A DNA stretch of 64,000 nucleotides from the NCBI GenBank assembly GCA_020741775.1, contig DYYG01000008.1:1-64000 (forward strand), in the 5' to 3' direction. Shown piece by piece: positions 12,356 to 20,992 of this stretch. The stretch comes from Methylorubrum populi (GTDB lineage: Bacteria; Pseudomonadota; Alphaproteobacteria; Rhizobiales; Beijerinckiaceae). Each line of letters begins with the position of its first letter. The stretch's first letter is position 1. The notes under the pieces were generated by a model that was not told the DNA's origin, searched no databases, and saw only the letters and a program-made list of their open reading frames with translations. The position numbers were made by a program, and so were the translations under genes.

Positions 12356-13018
12356 TTAGCGGAAGATCGCGTCGAAGATCGATTGCGGCTCACGGGGAGC
12401 CGGCGGGGCCGCCGCCGGGCCCTCGTTGTTCGGGAAGAACTTCCGGGACGGCTTCTGCTTGGGCTGCACCGGCACGCCGCGCGGCCCCTCGACATCGACC
12501 TGACCGTTCTGGTTGACTTGGCTCGCGGTCTTGGTCGGATCCGTGCCCTTCTTCCGGCCGGGCTTCTCCTGGCGGGAGGCGAGCGCGGGCACGTCCTCCT
12601 GCTCGCGCGCCTCGGCGATCACGTCGGTGCCGCCCTTACAATCGGTCAGCCACACATCGTAGATCGGGTGCTCGATGGCGTGCAGCCCCGGGCTGGCGGC
12701 GAACATCCAACCGGTGAAGATGCGCCGGTACTTGCTGTCCAGCGTCACCTCGTCGACCTCGAGGAAGGCCGTGGTCTTCGGCGTCTCGGTCGGCGGGCGC
12801 GAGTAGCAGACCCGCGGCGTGAGCTGCAGCGCGCCGAACTGCACGGTCTCGTCAATGGCGACCTCGAACGACACGATCCGGCCGGTGATCTTGTCGAGAC
12901 CGGAGAACACCGCGGTCGGGTTCTTGATCTTGTCGGCGGAGGCCGGCAGCGCGGACAGCGCCAGGGCAAGCGTGCCGAGCGCGGTCCGGCGCAGGAGATG
13001 TGCGGGGATGCGGCTCAA
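12356..13018 (-). CDS. DUF2155 domain-containing exported protein
   Basis: A 220-residue protein with an N-terminal signal peptide (RRTALGTLALALSALPASA) and a DUF2155 domain (about residues 32-130: ...VCYSRPPTETPKTTAFLEV... and RRIFTGWMFAASPGLHAIEHPIYDVWL). The C-terminal 90 residues are Pro/Lys-rich and low complexity. DUF2155 proteins are conserved in alphaproteobacteria, predicted periplasmic, and of unknown function. The start is a TTG preceded by an AGAGGG ribosome binding site. It lies about 100 bases downstream of the MRJP-family gene on the same strand. Confidence 0.85.
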   Translation of the reverse strand: MSRIPAHLLRRTALGTLALALSALPASADKIKNPTAVFSGLDKITGRIVSFEVAIDETVQFGALQLTPRVCYSRPPTETPKTTAFLEVDEVTLDSKYRRIFTGWMFAASPGLHAIEHPIYDVWLTDCKGGTDVIAEAREQEDVPALASRQEKPGRKKGTDPTKTASQVNQNGQVDVEGPRGVPVQPKQKPSRKFFPNNEGPAAAPPAPREPQSIFDAIFR

Positions 13019-13120
13019 GGCGCCCTCTTGAGTCTGGCTCCGGCCGTTGCGGCCGGGAAACGATCCGGCCGTTCCAACACCCGAAGGGTGGTGGAAAAAG
13101 GGCGGCCGGCCGCCGTCCGC

Positions 13121-14227
13121 TCAATTCCGCACCGGCTTGGCCCCGATCGACATGCGGAAGATGGTGGCCGGGAAGGCGATCTCGGACGTGCCGCCGTTCA
13201 TCGCCTTGCTTCGGTTCATCTGCGCGGCGGGAATCCACAGCCCGCCTTCCTCGTCGATCCACATCGCATCGACCCAAACCAGCCGCGGATCCTGCACCAG
13301 CGTGCTCATGGACCCGTCCGGCGCGAATTTGAGAATGCGCAGGTTGTCGGTGTCGGAGGCGTAGATGTTGCCCGCCGCATCGATCGCGGTGCCGCCGGTC
13401 GAGACGGTGGCGGCGAACAGCTCCACATGCTTGGCCCGCTCGGCCTCGCTCGCCCCCGCATCGTCGAGCCACTTCGTCTCGATGCGGTAGAGCGGGCCGG
13501 TACAGGCCTGATAGGTGAACCACTTCCCGTCCGGCGAGACTTCGAGCTGGTCCGCATGGATCGCGATCGGCTTGCCCTTGGCATCGCGCAGCACCTTGTT
13601 CTCACCCGTGAGGGGACGCTGCGCCACCGTGGACGGATGCCCGTCCAGCACGCGCCGGAGCGCGCCGTCGTCGAGGTCGAGCACGATCAGGCCGGGCTGG
13701 CCGGCATCGGTCAGGTAGACCTTGCGGCCGTTGAAGCGAAAATCGTCGATGAAGCTCTTGTCCGTGGTCGCCTTCTCCAGGGGGAAGACCCGACGGACCT
13801 TGTTCGCCGAGAGATCGATCTGCACGAGCTTCGGGCCACCCGGCAGGGGTGCGCCGCCGAGTTCGGCCGCGCCCTTGTCCACCACCCACAGGTCGCCCTC
13901 CGGGCCGATGCGGATGGCGTTGACGCCGACGAAGGCCTTTGCCGCATCCTCCCCCGTCTTCCAGCCGTTCCAGGCGGCGTCGGGATAGGGCTGAGGCTTA
14001 CCGTCGACCCACTCGCCGAGTTCGATCCCCTTGTCCTTCTGCTGACGCTGGAAGGGGGAGAACAGCCGCCCGTCCTTCGAGCGGGTGATGCCGTTGAAGA
14101 CGAGGTTCTCGGATTTCAGGACCGGTGTCAGCTCGGAAGGCGCCTGGGCGTCCGCTTCCTGGGCCTGTGCCGCCGTCGCACCGAGGCACAGCAGCACGAC
14201 CAACATCGTCGCTCGCATCGGTCTCAC
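13121..14227 (-). CDS. Yellow / major royal jelly protein family exported protein
   Basis: A 368-residue protein with a signal peptide (MRATMLVVLLCLGATAAQAQ) and a six-bladed beta-propeller of the MRJP/Yellow type (MRJP, PF03022). Supporting motifs are FNGITRSKDGRLFSPFQR, GVNAIRIGPEGDLWVVDKGA, SFIDDFRFNGRKVYLTDAG and STGGTAIDAAGNIYASDTDN. Bacterial members are secreted or periplasmic; their substrates are unknown, and the insect homologues act in pigmentation. A GGAGGGG ribosome binding site precedes the start. It is the middle gene of three consecutive minus-strand genes. Confidence 0.86.
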   Translation of the reverse strand: MRPMRATMLVVLLCLGATAAQAQEADAQAPSELTPVLKSENLVFNGITRSKDGRLFSPFQRQQKDKGIELGEWVDGKPQPYPDAAWNGWKTGEDAAKAFVGVNAIRIGPEGDLWVVDKGAAELGGAPLPGGPKLVQIDLSANKVRRVFPLEKATTDKSFIDDFRFNGRKVYLTDAGQPGLIVLDLDDGALRRVLDGHPSTVAQRPLTGENKVLRDAKGKPIAIHADQLEVSPDGKWFTYQACTGPLYRIETKWLDDAGASEAERAKHVELFAATVSTGGTAIDAAGNIYASDTDNLRILKFAPDGSMSTLVQDPRLVWVDAMWIDEEGGLWIPAAQMNRSKAMNGGTSEIAFPATIFRMSIGAKPVRN

Positions 14228-14309
14228 CCCTCCATCCTCGATGAAGGGACAAGGCCCGAAACGCCGATCCGTTCAGCCTAAAGGCCGGAGCGGGCGGTCA
14301 CGGAATCGT

Positions 14310-14726
14310 CTATTCGCCCGGCACCCACGGCACGTAATCGCCGGTGGCGGCGGGTCTTGCGCCCCAGGAGAGCTGCGAGCCCTTCGGCCGGTAGGCGGCG
14401 GCGGTGCCGGTGAGGTTCTCCTCGTGCGGCTTCTGCCATGCGCGGGGATGGTAATCCTCCTCGCTCGGAGGGACATCGCCGTTGTGACAGAGCCAAGCGC
14501 GCCAGCCCGGAGGCACCCGGGAGGCGTCGGCATAGCCGTTATACACCACCCAGCGCCGTTCGGAGCCGACCGAGCGATCGATCAGCGGGCCCTGCGCCTT
14601 GTAGTATTTGTTGCCCAGTTCGTCCGTTCCGACAAACTGGCCGCTGCGCGAGGTGTAGAGCGCGAGCGACGTGGTCTGCCCGTTCCACCAAGTGAAGATG
14701 CGCAGCAGCGTGTCCTTGAGGGCCAT
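14310..14726 (-). CDS. NADH:ubiquinone oxidoreductase NDUFA12-type subunit
   Basis: The 138-residue product is a homologue of the mitochondrial complex I accessory subunit NDUFA12 (B17.2), which in alphaproteobacteria is a supernumerary subunit of the NADH dehydrogenase peripheral arm. Typical features are the N-terminal LLRIFTWWNGQT, the VGTDELGNKYYKA motif, RRWVVYNGYADASRVPPGW and the C-terminal DYVPWVPGE. The start is preceded by GGAGGAA. Its presence is a strong alphaproteobacterial marker. Confidence 0.94.
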   Translation of the reverse strand: MALKDTLLRIFTWWNGQTTSLALYTSRSGQFVGTDELGNKYYKAQGPLIDRSVGSERRWVVYNGYADASRVPPGWRAWLCHNGDVPPSEEDYHPRAWQKPHEENLTGTAAAYRPKGSQLSWGARPAATGDYVPWVPGE

Positions 14727-15244
14727 GATTCCTCCGGCGGGCGACGGGTCCGCGGCGCCGTCGACGCGCCGTTATGGGCAGTGCGTGCGCGCGAGTCCAG
14801 CACAACGGTGCCGCTGTCGCATTTACGGCACGCCTCCCCCGTCTCGTGTGTCCGTTAACCCTGCCCTGCCCGGCCCGGAGGCCTTCCCACCCTGGCGATC
14901 CCTGTGGATCGAAAAAATTTCGCGCGTGATTCAACGAGCCGCGAAGGCCACTTAGCGCCCGCGCCTCGATATCCACAGGTTTATGGCACAGAACACAACA
15001 TCTAGCGCGGAACACGGGTAGCCGGCACTAGTTATTGACGCAGAGGCCAGCCCGGACGTAAGGTTCAGGCATCGCTTCGGACGGTTCGGCGGGGTTTCGA
15101 CAGCCCCGTTTCCGCATGGCGGACAGGCCCCCACCTTCGGCGAAGGAGGGGTCGGACCGGCCGGGGCCAGTTCCAGCTTTTCAACCACTCACCGCGGCCC
15201 GCGCCGCGTCACGGGGTCGCTTGGCTCCGAGGGAGAAGGGATTC
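14727..15244. promoter_or_regulatory. nrdJ upstream region with DnaA-box-like inverted repeat and NrdR-like box
   Basis: This 518-base gap between divergent genes contains CCTGTGGAT (14901-14909) and its perfect inverse ATCCACAGG (14971-14979). The inner strands read CGATCCACA and ATATCCACA, one or two mismatches from a DnaA box (TTATCCACA). ACACAACATCTAGCGC at 14993-15008 matches the NrdR box pattern at about 13 of 16 positions. I see no cobalamin riboswitch here. Functional roles are inference. Confidence 0.4.
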
Positions 15245-18200
15245 ATGCGGTTCGAGCGGCGCTACACCACGGCAGGCCAGTCTCCCTACGCCTCCATCGC
15301 CTTCCGCAAGGCGGTGAGCGAAATCCGTAACCCGGACGGCTCCGTCGTCTTCCGGCTCGACGGCATCTCCGTTCCCGAGAGCTGGAGCCAGGTCGCGGCC
15401 GACGTGCTGGCCCAGAAATATTTCCGGAAAGCCGGCGTTCCGGCCCGCCTGAAGAAGGTCGAGGAGAACAGCGTCCCCTCCTTCCTCTGGCGCGCCGTGC
15501 CGGATGAGGCGGCGCTCGCCGACCTGCCCGAGGAGGAGCGCTTCGTCTCCGAAATCTCGGCGACGCAGGTGTTCGACCGGCTGGCCGGCTGCTGGACCTA
15601 TTGGGGCTGGAAGGGCGGCTACTTCTCCTCGGAGGAGGACGCCTCGGCCTTCATGGACGAGCTGCGCTTCATGCTCGCCCGCCAGATGGTGGCGCCGAAC
15701 TCGCCGCAATGGTTCAACACCGGCCTGCATTGGGCCTATGGCATCGACGGCCCGAGCCAGGGCCATTTCTACTGCGACCCGAAAACCGGCGAACTGACGA
15801 AGTCGGCGACCGCCTACGAGCACCCGCAGCCGCATGCCTGCTTCATCCAGTCGGTGCAGGACGACCTCGTCAACGAGGGCGGCATCATGGACCTGTGGGT
15901 GCGTGAGGCCCGTCTGTTCAAGTACGGCTCCGGCACCGGCTCGAACTTCTCGATGCTGCGGGCCGAGAACGAGAAGCTCGGCGGCGGCGGCAAGTCGTCG
16001 GGCCTGATGTCGTTCCTGAAGATCGGCGACCGCGCGGCCGGCGCAATCAAGTCCGGCGGCACCACCCGGCGCGCCGCCAAGATGGTCATCGTCGATATCG
16101 ACCATCCCGATATCGAGGCTTTCATCGACTGGAAGGTGAAGGAGGAGCAGAAGGTCGCCGCCCTGGTGACCGGCTCCAAGGTCGTCTCGAAGCACCTGAG
16201 CGCGGTGATGAAGGCCTGCATCCAGTGCGAGGCCGAGGGCGATGCCTGCTTCGACCCGGAGCGCAACCCGGCGCTCAAGCGCGAGATAAAGGCCGCCCGC
16301 AAGGCGATGGTGCCCGACGCCTACATCAAGCGCGTCGTGCAGTTCGCCCGCCAGGGTTTCACCAAGATCGAGTTCCCCGTCTACGATACCGATTGGGATT
16401 CGGAGGCCTATCTCACGGTCTCGGGCCAGAACTCCAACAACTCGGTCTCGCTGACCGACCAGTTCCTGCGCTCGGTGGAGGCCGACGAAGACTGGAGCCT
16501 GACCTCGCGCACCACCGGCAAGGTCTCGAAGACCCTGAAGGCGCGCGATCTCTGGGAAAAGATCGGCGAGGCCGCCTGGGCCTCCGCCGATCCGGGCCTG
16601 CACTTCAACACCACGATGAACGACTGGCACACCTGCCCGACGGGCGGGCGGATCCGGGCCTCGAACCCGTGCTCCGAATACATGTTCCTCGACGACACGG
16701 CCTGTAACCTCGCCAGCGCCAACCTGCTGACGATGTACGACCGCCAGACCAAGCAGTTCGACGTCGAGGCCTTCGAGCACCTCAACCGGCTCTGGACGGT
16801 GGTGCTCGAGATCTCGGTGATGATGGCGCAGTTCCCGTCCAAGGAGATCGCCGAACTCTCGTACAAGTACCGCACCCTCGGCCTCGGCTACGCCAATATC
16901 GGCGGCCTGCTGATGACCATGGGCCTGCCCTACGACTCGGCCGAGGGCCGGGCTCTGGCCGGCGCGCTGACCGCGATCATGACCGGCGTGGCCTATGCCA
17001 CCTCCGCCGAGATGGCGGCCGAACTCGGCACCTTCGAAGCCTATCCCGACAACGCCGAGCACATGCTGCGGGTGATCCGTAACCACCGCCGCGCCGCCCA
17101 TGGCGAGGTGGCCGGCTACGAGGGCCTGAACATCGCGCCGGTGCCCCTCGACCACGCCAACATCCCGCAGGCCGATATCGGCGCCCATGCCCGGGCGGCC
17201 TGGGACCGGGCGCTCAGCCTCGGCGAGCGGCACGGCTACCGCAATGCGCAGGCCACGGTGATCGCCCCGACCGGGACGATCGGCCTGGTGATGGATTGCG
17301 ACACCACCGGCATCGAGCCCGACTTCGCCCTGGTGAAGTTCAAGAAGCTGGCCGGCGGCGGCTACTTCAAGATCATCAACCGCGCCGTTCCGGACGCCCT
17401 GCGGGCGCTCGGCTATCGCGAGAGCGAGATCGCCGAGATCGAGGCCTACGCCGTCGGCCACGGCTCGATGGGTCAGGCCCCGGCGGTCAATCCCGGTAGC
17501 CTGCGGGCCAAGGGCTTCACGGACGACAAGATCGCGGCGGTGGAAGCGGGCCTGAAATCGGCCTTCGACATCAAGTTCGTGTTCAACCGCTGGACGCTCG
17601 GCGACGACTTCCTCAAGGACACCCTGAAGGTGCCGGCGGAGAAGCTTTCCGATCCGAGCTTCGAGCTGCTGCCCTTCCTCGGCTTCTCGAAGAAGGAGAT
17701 CGAGGCCGCCAACACCCATGTCTGCGGAGCGATGACGCTGGAGGGCGCGCCCTTCCTCAAGCGCGAGCACTACGCGGTGTTCGATTGCGCCAATCCCTGC
17801 GGGCGCACCGGCAAGCGTTACCTCTCGGTCGAGAGCCACATCCGCATGATGGCGGCGGCGCAGCCCTTCATTTCGGGGGCGATCTCCAAGACCATCAACA
17901 TGCCCAACGACGCGACCGTCGAGGATTGCAAGGCGGCCTACCTGCTGTCCTGGCGCCTCGCGCTCAAGGCGAACGCCCTCTACCGTGATGGCTCGAAGCT
18001 GTCGCAGCCCCTCAACGCCGCCCTGATTGCGGACGATGAGGAGGAGGCCGACGAGGCACTCGAGGCGATCATCCAGGCGCCGGCCGCGGCCAAGGCGGCG
18101 GCGGCGGCGGAAAAGATCGTCGAGCGGGTGATCGAGCGGGTCGAACGCATCCGCTCGCGGGAGAAGATGCCGGATCGCCGCAAGGGCTATACCCAGAAGG

Positions 18201-18976
18201 CGGTCGTCGGCGGGCACAAGGTCTATCTGCGCACCGGCGAGTACGAGGACGGGCGCCTCGGCGAGATCTTCATCGACATGCACAAGGAAGGCGCGACCTT
18301 CCGCTCGTTGATGAACAACTTCGCCATCGCGATCTCCCTCGGCCTGCAATACGGCGTGCCGCTGGAGGAATACGTCGAGGCCTTCACCTTCACCCGCTTC
18401 GAGCCGGCGGGCTTCGTGCAGGGCAACGACGCGATCAAGAACGCGACCTCGCTGCTCGACTACGTGTTCCGCGAGCTGGCGGTCTCGTATCTCGGCCGCA
18501 CCGATCTCGCCCACGTCAACCCGTCCGAGATCGGCGGCACGGTGCTCGGCGGCGGCGAGGGCGACACCACCCGCGAATCCGGCAAGCCGGCTCCTGCGGC
18601 CTCGGCGATCGTCTCCCGCGGCCTGCTGCGCGGCTCGGCCGACCGGCTCACCCTGATCCAGGGCGGCCCGGCCGGCGCGACACCGGGAGTGGCCGCACCG
18701 GCCACGGGCCAGACCGCGCCGGCCGGCGGCACGGTCCATGCCGTCCACGGCGCCACGGCGCTGAAGGCGGAGCCGCAGAACCTGGGCAGCGTCGAGGCCC
18801 TGCCCTTCGCCAAGCCGGAGCCCAAGGCGGAGCGCAGCGTCGCCGACCGCCGGGCCGAGGCGAAGATGAAGGGCTATGTCGGCGAGGCCTGCCCGGAATG
18901 CGCGAACTTCACGCTCGTCCGCAACGGGACCTGCCTGAAATGCGATACCTGCGGTTCGACGACCGGCTGCTCGTGA
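15245..18976 (+). CDS. nrdJ: adenosylcobalamin-dependent (class II) ribonucleoside-diphosphate reductase
   Basis: NrdJ reduces ribonucleotides to deoxyribonucleotides using adenosylcobalamin and no oxygen. The protein is 1,243 residues. It contains the class II catalytic barrel with [18 protein letters not shown] and [12 protein letters not shown] motifs, the [20 protein letters not shown] segment, an unusually long C-terminal region, and a terminal zinc ribbon (CPECANF...CLKCDTC) plus a CS tail that would transfer reducing equivalents. I chose ATG 15245 because it begins [15 protein letters not shown] as homologues do and is preceded by GAGGGAGAAGG; the open frame extends 129 bases further upstream without conserved sequence. 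Confidence 0.95.
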   Translation: MRFERRYTTAGQSPYASIAFRKAVSEIRNPDGSVVFRLDGISVPESWSQVAADVLAQKYFRKAGVPARLKKVEENSVPSFLWRAVPDEAALADLPEEERFVSEISATQVFDRLAGCWTYWGWKGGYFSSEEDASAFMDELRFMLARQMVAPNSPQWFNTGLHWAYGIDGPSQGHFYCDPKTGELTKSATAYEHPQPHACFIQSVQDDLVNEGGIMDLWVREARLFKYGSGTGSNFSMLRAENEKLGGGGKSSGLMSFLKIGDRAAGAIKSGGTTRRAAKMVIVDIDHPDIEAFIDWKVKEEQKVAALVTGSKVVSKHLSAVMKACIQCEAEGDACFDPERNPALKREIKAARKAMVPDAYIKRVVQFARQGFTKIEFPVYDTDWDSEAYLTVSGQNSNNSVSLTDQFLRSVEADEDWSLTSRTTGKVSKTLKARDLWEKIGEAAWASADPGLHFNTTMNDWHTCPTGGRIRASNPCSEYMFLDDTACNLASANLLTMYDRQTKQFDVEAFEHLNRLWTVVLEISVMMAQFPSKEIAELSYKYRTLGLGYANIGGLLMTMGLPYDSAEGRALAGALTAIMTGVAYATSAEMAAELGTFEAYPDNAEHMLRVIRNHRRAAHGEVAGYEGLNIAPVPLDHANIPQADIGAHARAAWDRALSLGERHGYRNAQATVIAPTGTIGLVMDCDTTGIEPDFALVKFKKLAGGGYFKIINRAVPDALRALGYRESEIAEIEAYAVGHGSMGQAPAVNPGSLRAKGFTDDKIAAVEAGLKSAFDIKFVFNRWTLGDDFLKDTLKVPAEKLSDPSFELLPFLGFSKKEIEAANTHVCGAMTLEGAPFLKREHYAVFDCANPCGRTGKRYLSVESHIRMMAAAQPFISGAISKTINMPNDATVEDCKAAYLLSWRLALKANALYRDGSKLSQPLNAALIADDEEEADEALEAIIQAPAAAKAAAAAEKIVERVIERVERIRSREKMPDRRKGYTQKAVVGGHKVYLRTGEYEDGRLGEIFIDMHKEGATFRSLMNNFAIAISLGLQYGVPLEEYVEAFTFTRFEPAGFVQGNDAIKNATSLLDYVFRELAVSYLGRTDLAHVNPSEIGGTVLGGGEGDTTRESGKPAPAASAIVSRGLLRGSADRLTLIQGGPAGATPGVAAPATGQTAPAGGTVHAVHGATALKAEPQNLGSVEALPFAKPEPKAERSVADRRAEAKMKGYVGEACPECANFTLVRNGTCLKCDTCGSTTGCS

Positions 18977-19070
18977 TGACTTCGACGGCTGGGGATGTGT
19001 GAGCCGAAGCAGAGAATCGGCCTCATGAACCAGAGCACAGGCCGACTCGAAGTATAGGACTGCAAATCAG

Positions 19071-19102
19071 AAAGGGCGCGCAGCGATCGTTGCGCGCCTT
19101 TT
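19071..19102 (+). terminator. intrinsic terminator after nrdJ
   Basis: GGCGCGCA (19075-19082) pairs with TGCGCGCC (19091-19098) over an 8-base loop, is preceded by AAA and followed by TTTT (19099-19102). It lies 95 bases past the nrdJ stop. Confidence 0.85.
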
Positions 19103-19120
19103 GCCATCTAAACCCCTGAC

Positions 19121-19705
19121 ATCACGAAGTTTCATCCAGCAGCTCTGGTCCGCGACCGCAACAATGGGTCCTCGACCCGCGATCCTGCGCTCACCATGGG
19201 CGACGTTGCTCCGAACCTGTTTCCCTGGAAGTCGGTTCGGAGCAACGTCGCCCATGGTCTGTGCATGGCGGGCCGTCCGAGGATCGAAGCATACGACGAG
19301 GCCGACGCGTTCATCGACATGGTGGGTCTGAGGCGCTTCGCCAGGGCCTACCCGCACCAGCTCTCGGGTGGCATGCAGCAGCGTGTGGCGATCGCGCGAG
19401 CCCTCGCCATGTGCCCCCGCATCCTGCTGATGGACGAGCCCTTTGGCGCCTTCGACGCGCAGACCCGCGCGATCATGCAGGAGAGCCTCCTCCGCCTCTG
19501 GTCGGGAATCAGTGCGACGGTCGTCTTCGTCACCCACGACATCGACGAAGCGATCCTGCTCGCCGACCGGGTTCTCGTGATGAGCGCCGGTCCGGGACGC
19601 ATTCTGGAGGGGATCGCGACCGACCCGGGCTTCCTGGCACTGAAGCGACGCTGTCTGGCCCTCATCCGACAGGAGAGTGCGCAGGCGTTCGAGGCCGAGG
19701 CTTAG
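19121..19705 (+). pseudogene. decayed ABC transporter ATPase (nitrate/sulfonate/taurine type)
   Basis: From about 19196 the frame encodes the C-terminal two-thirds of an SsuB/TauB/NrtD-type ATPase: LFPWKSVRSNVAHGL after the Q-loop, the ABC signature LSGGMQQRVAIARALA, Walker B ILLMDEPFGAFDA, and the H-loop VFVTHDIDEAILLADRV. Walker A and the N-terminal strands are missing. The frame upstream to a stop at 19109 has no ABC similarity, and no partner permease or binding protein lies nearby, so I call it a remnant. The 25-bp inverted repeat at 19193-19258 falls at the truncation point. Confidence 0.8.
19193..19258. repeat. 25-bp perfect inverted repeat with a 16-base loop
   Basis: Bases 19193-19217 (beginning ACCATGGGCGACG) are the exact reverse complement of 19234-19258 (ending CGTCGCCCATGGT). 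The loop is TGTTTCCCTGGAAGTC. The right arm lies within coding sequence that still matches the ABC ATPase family, so the left arm looks like an inverted copy of that coding segment. It has no T-tract, so it is more likely a rearrangement scar than a terminator. Confidence 0.9.
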
Positions 19706-20149
19706 CGATCCGCTCCCGGCCTGTGCTGTCCCGTGAACGAGCCCGAGGCATGCGGGCGAGTCCGGGACCGCCAGGGTCCTCTCGTCTTGATGACGGCCCC
19801 GAAGCGCGTCGAGGGCCGTCCGCGCCGTGCCGCGCGTGGCTGCTGCGCCCGAGGCCGAGCCCTCAGCGGCCATCCTCGACAGCCGGACCTCCGGGGCGAC
19901 GCCCGAGAGCGGCGCGCTCACAGCCTGTCCAGCGTCGCCTGAAAATGATCGTCGATTGGTCGCGCCCGCGCGGAAGCAACTCACCAACAGACCGATTGCT
20001 GGTAATCGCAACAGCAGGTTAGATCCCCTCCAAACAAGGGCGGCCAACCGTAGGCGTCGAAGGGTAAGGGCTTCCAGTTGCCGACAGCAGGATCACGAGA
20101 TCGAACGCCCTTGCCCAACAAGCGGGCGTCGGGAGCGGCACGCTCGACG
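19706..20149. other. intergenic region without recognisable genes
   Basis: This region between the ABC remnant and the TetR gene shows no convincing coding sequence, RNA or repeat. Open frames here lack family similarity and ribosome binding sites. It is probably eroded sequence associated with the pseudogene. Confidence 0.5.
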
Positions 20150-20839
20150 ATGAGGATCCCGCGGGGAGGACGGCCGACGAAAGATCAGAGTGCGGAACTT
20201 GCATCACGCATCCTGGACGTTGCTTCAAATCTCTTCGCGACGCAGGGCTTCGCGGCAACGTCGATGGAACAGATCGCCGCCGCCTGTGGAGCGGGCAAAG
20301 ATACGGTCTATCGACGGTATCCGACGAAATCCGCCCTCTTTTCGGCCCTGATGGCGCGCCTCCATGCGACGCTGATCCCGGAACTCGATCAAGCTGTGAA
20401 CACCGACGGGAGCGCATTGGAAAAGCTGCGCCATTACGCGCGCGTCATCTTGGACATCAACCTGCGCCCGGAGTTCCTGGCGCTCAACCGTGTCGCCCTC
20501 AGTGAGGCCATGGCATTCGGCGCCATCAAGCCCGTCCCGACCCGAGAAGATCCGGTCATGGAACGTTTCGCCGGCCTCGTCGAGAAGGCGCAGGCCGCAG
20601 GTCATCTCATCGGCGAAGAGGCATTCTTTCTCGCGGAACAGTTGCTCTACGCAACCTCGATCAAGCCGTTGATCGCGGCGATGCTCGGCGACGACCGATA
20701 CCGGGATGCGGACGCGCGGGACGAATACTTCACAATGGCCTGGACTCGTTTCCTGGCCGGGGCAGCGCCTCGGCCGGCGAGTTCGATGCCGGATCCGGCG
20801 GATGGCCGGACAGCGGTGAACCCTCGAAACGAGCGCTGA
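20150..20839 (+). CDS. TetR family regulator upstream of a TonB receptor
   Basis: A 229-residue TetR/AcrR regulator. The helix-turn-helix is clear (FATQGFAATSMEQIAAACGA then GKDTVYRRYPTKSALF, about residues 30-65), followed by a TetR_C_7/AefR-like C-terminal domain (LRHYARVILDINLRPEFLALNRVA). I chose the ATG at 20150 (MRIPRGGRPTKDQS); the longer frame from 20078 adds a basic stretch without similarity. It precedes the TonB receptor by about 150 bases in the same direction and may regulate it. Confidence 0.9.
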   Translation: MRIPRGGRPTKDQSAELASRILDVASNLFATQGFAATSMEQIAAACGAGKDTVYRRYPTKSALFSALMARLHATLIPELDQAVNTDGSALEKLRHYARVILDINLRPEFLALNRVALSEAMAFGAIKPVPTREDPVMERFAGLVEKAQAAGHLIGEEAFFLAEQLLYATSIKPLIAAMLGDDRYRDADARDEYFTMAWTRFLAGAAPRPASSMPDPADGRTAVNPRNER

Positions 20840-20992
20840 CGCTATCGCCGCGCCCTCCGCTCCATCCACGCGCCCCAAACCCTCTCGAATGCAAAACTAT
20901 TCCAATTTAAATCTCTGATATTGCTTCGAAATTAACTGGACACAACCGTCCCGTTTTGCTTATCGCATCGATCTCTCGGGGGTGGATGCGGT

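Noticed and set aside
12383..14281. 632-codon plus-strand frame opposite the DUF2155 and MRJP genes
   Set aside because: Antisense to two genes with signal peptides and family motifs; the frame itself has neither.
15009..15244. Possible cobalamin riboswitch upstream of nrdJ
   Set aside because: A B12-dependent enzyme made this worth checking, but no B12 box or the other conserved aptamer blocks are present.
15209..18748. 1,179-codon open frame on the minus strand opposite nrdJ
   Set aside because: It mirrors a GC-rich coding gene, has low-complexity Arg/Gly/Ala/Leu composition and no family similarity. It is a shadow of nrdJ codon bias.
19827..20153. Short plus-strand frame between the ABC remnant and TetR gene
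   Set aside because: No similarity, no ribosome binding site and atypical Arg/Ser-rich composition.
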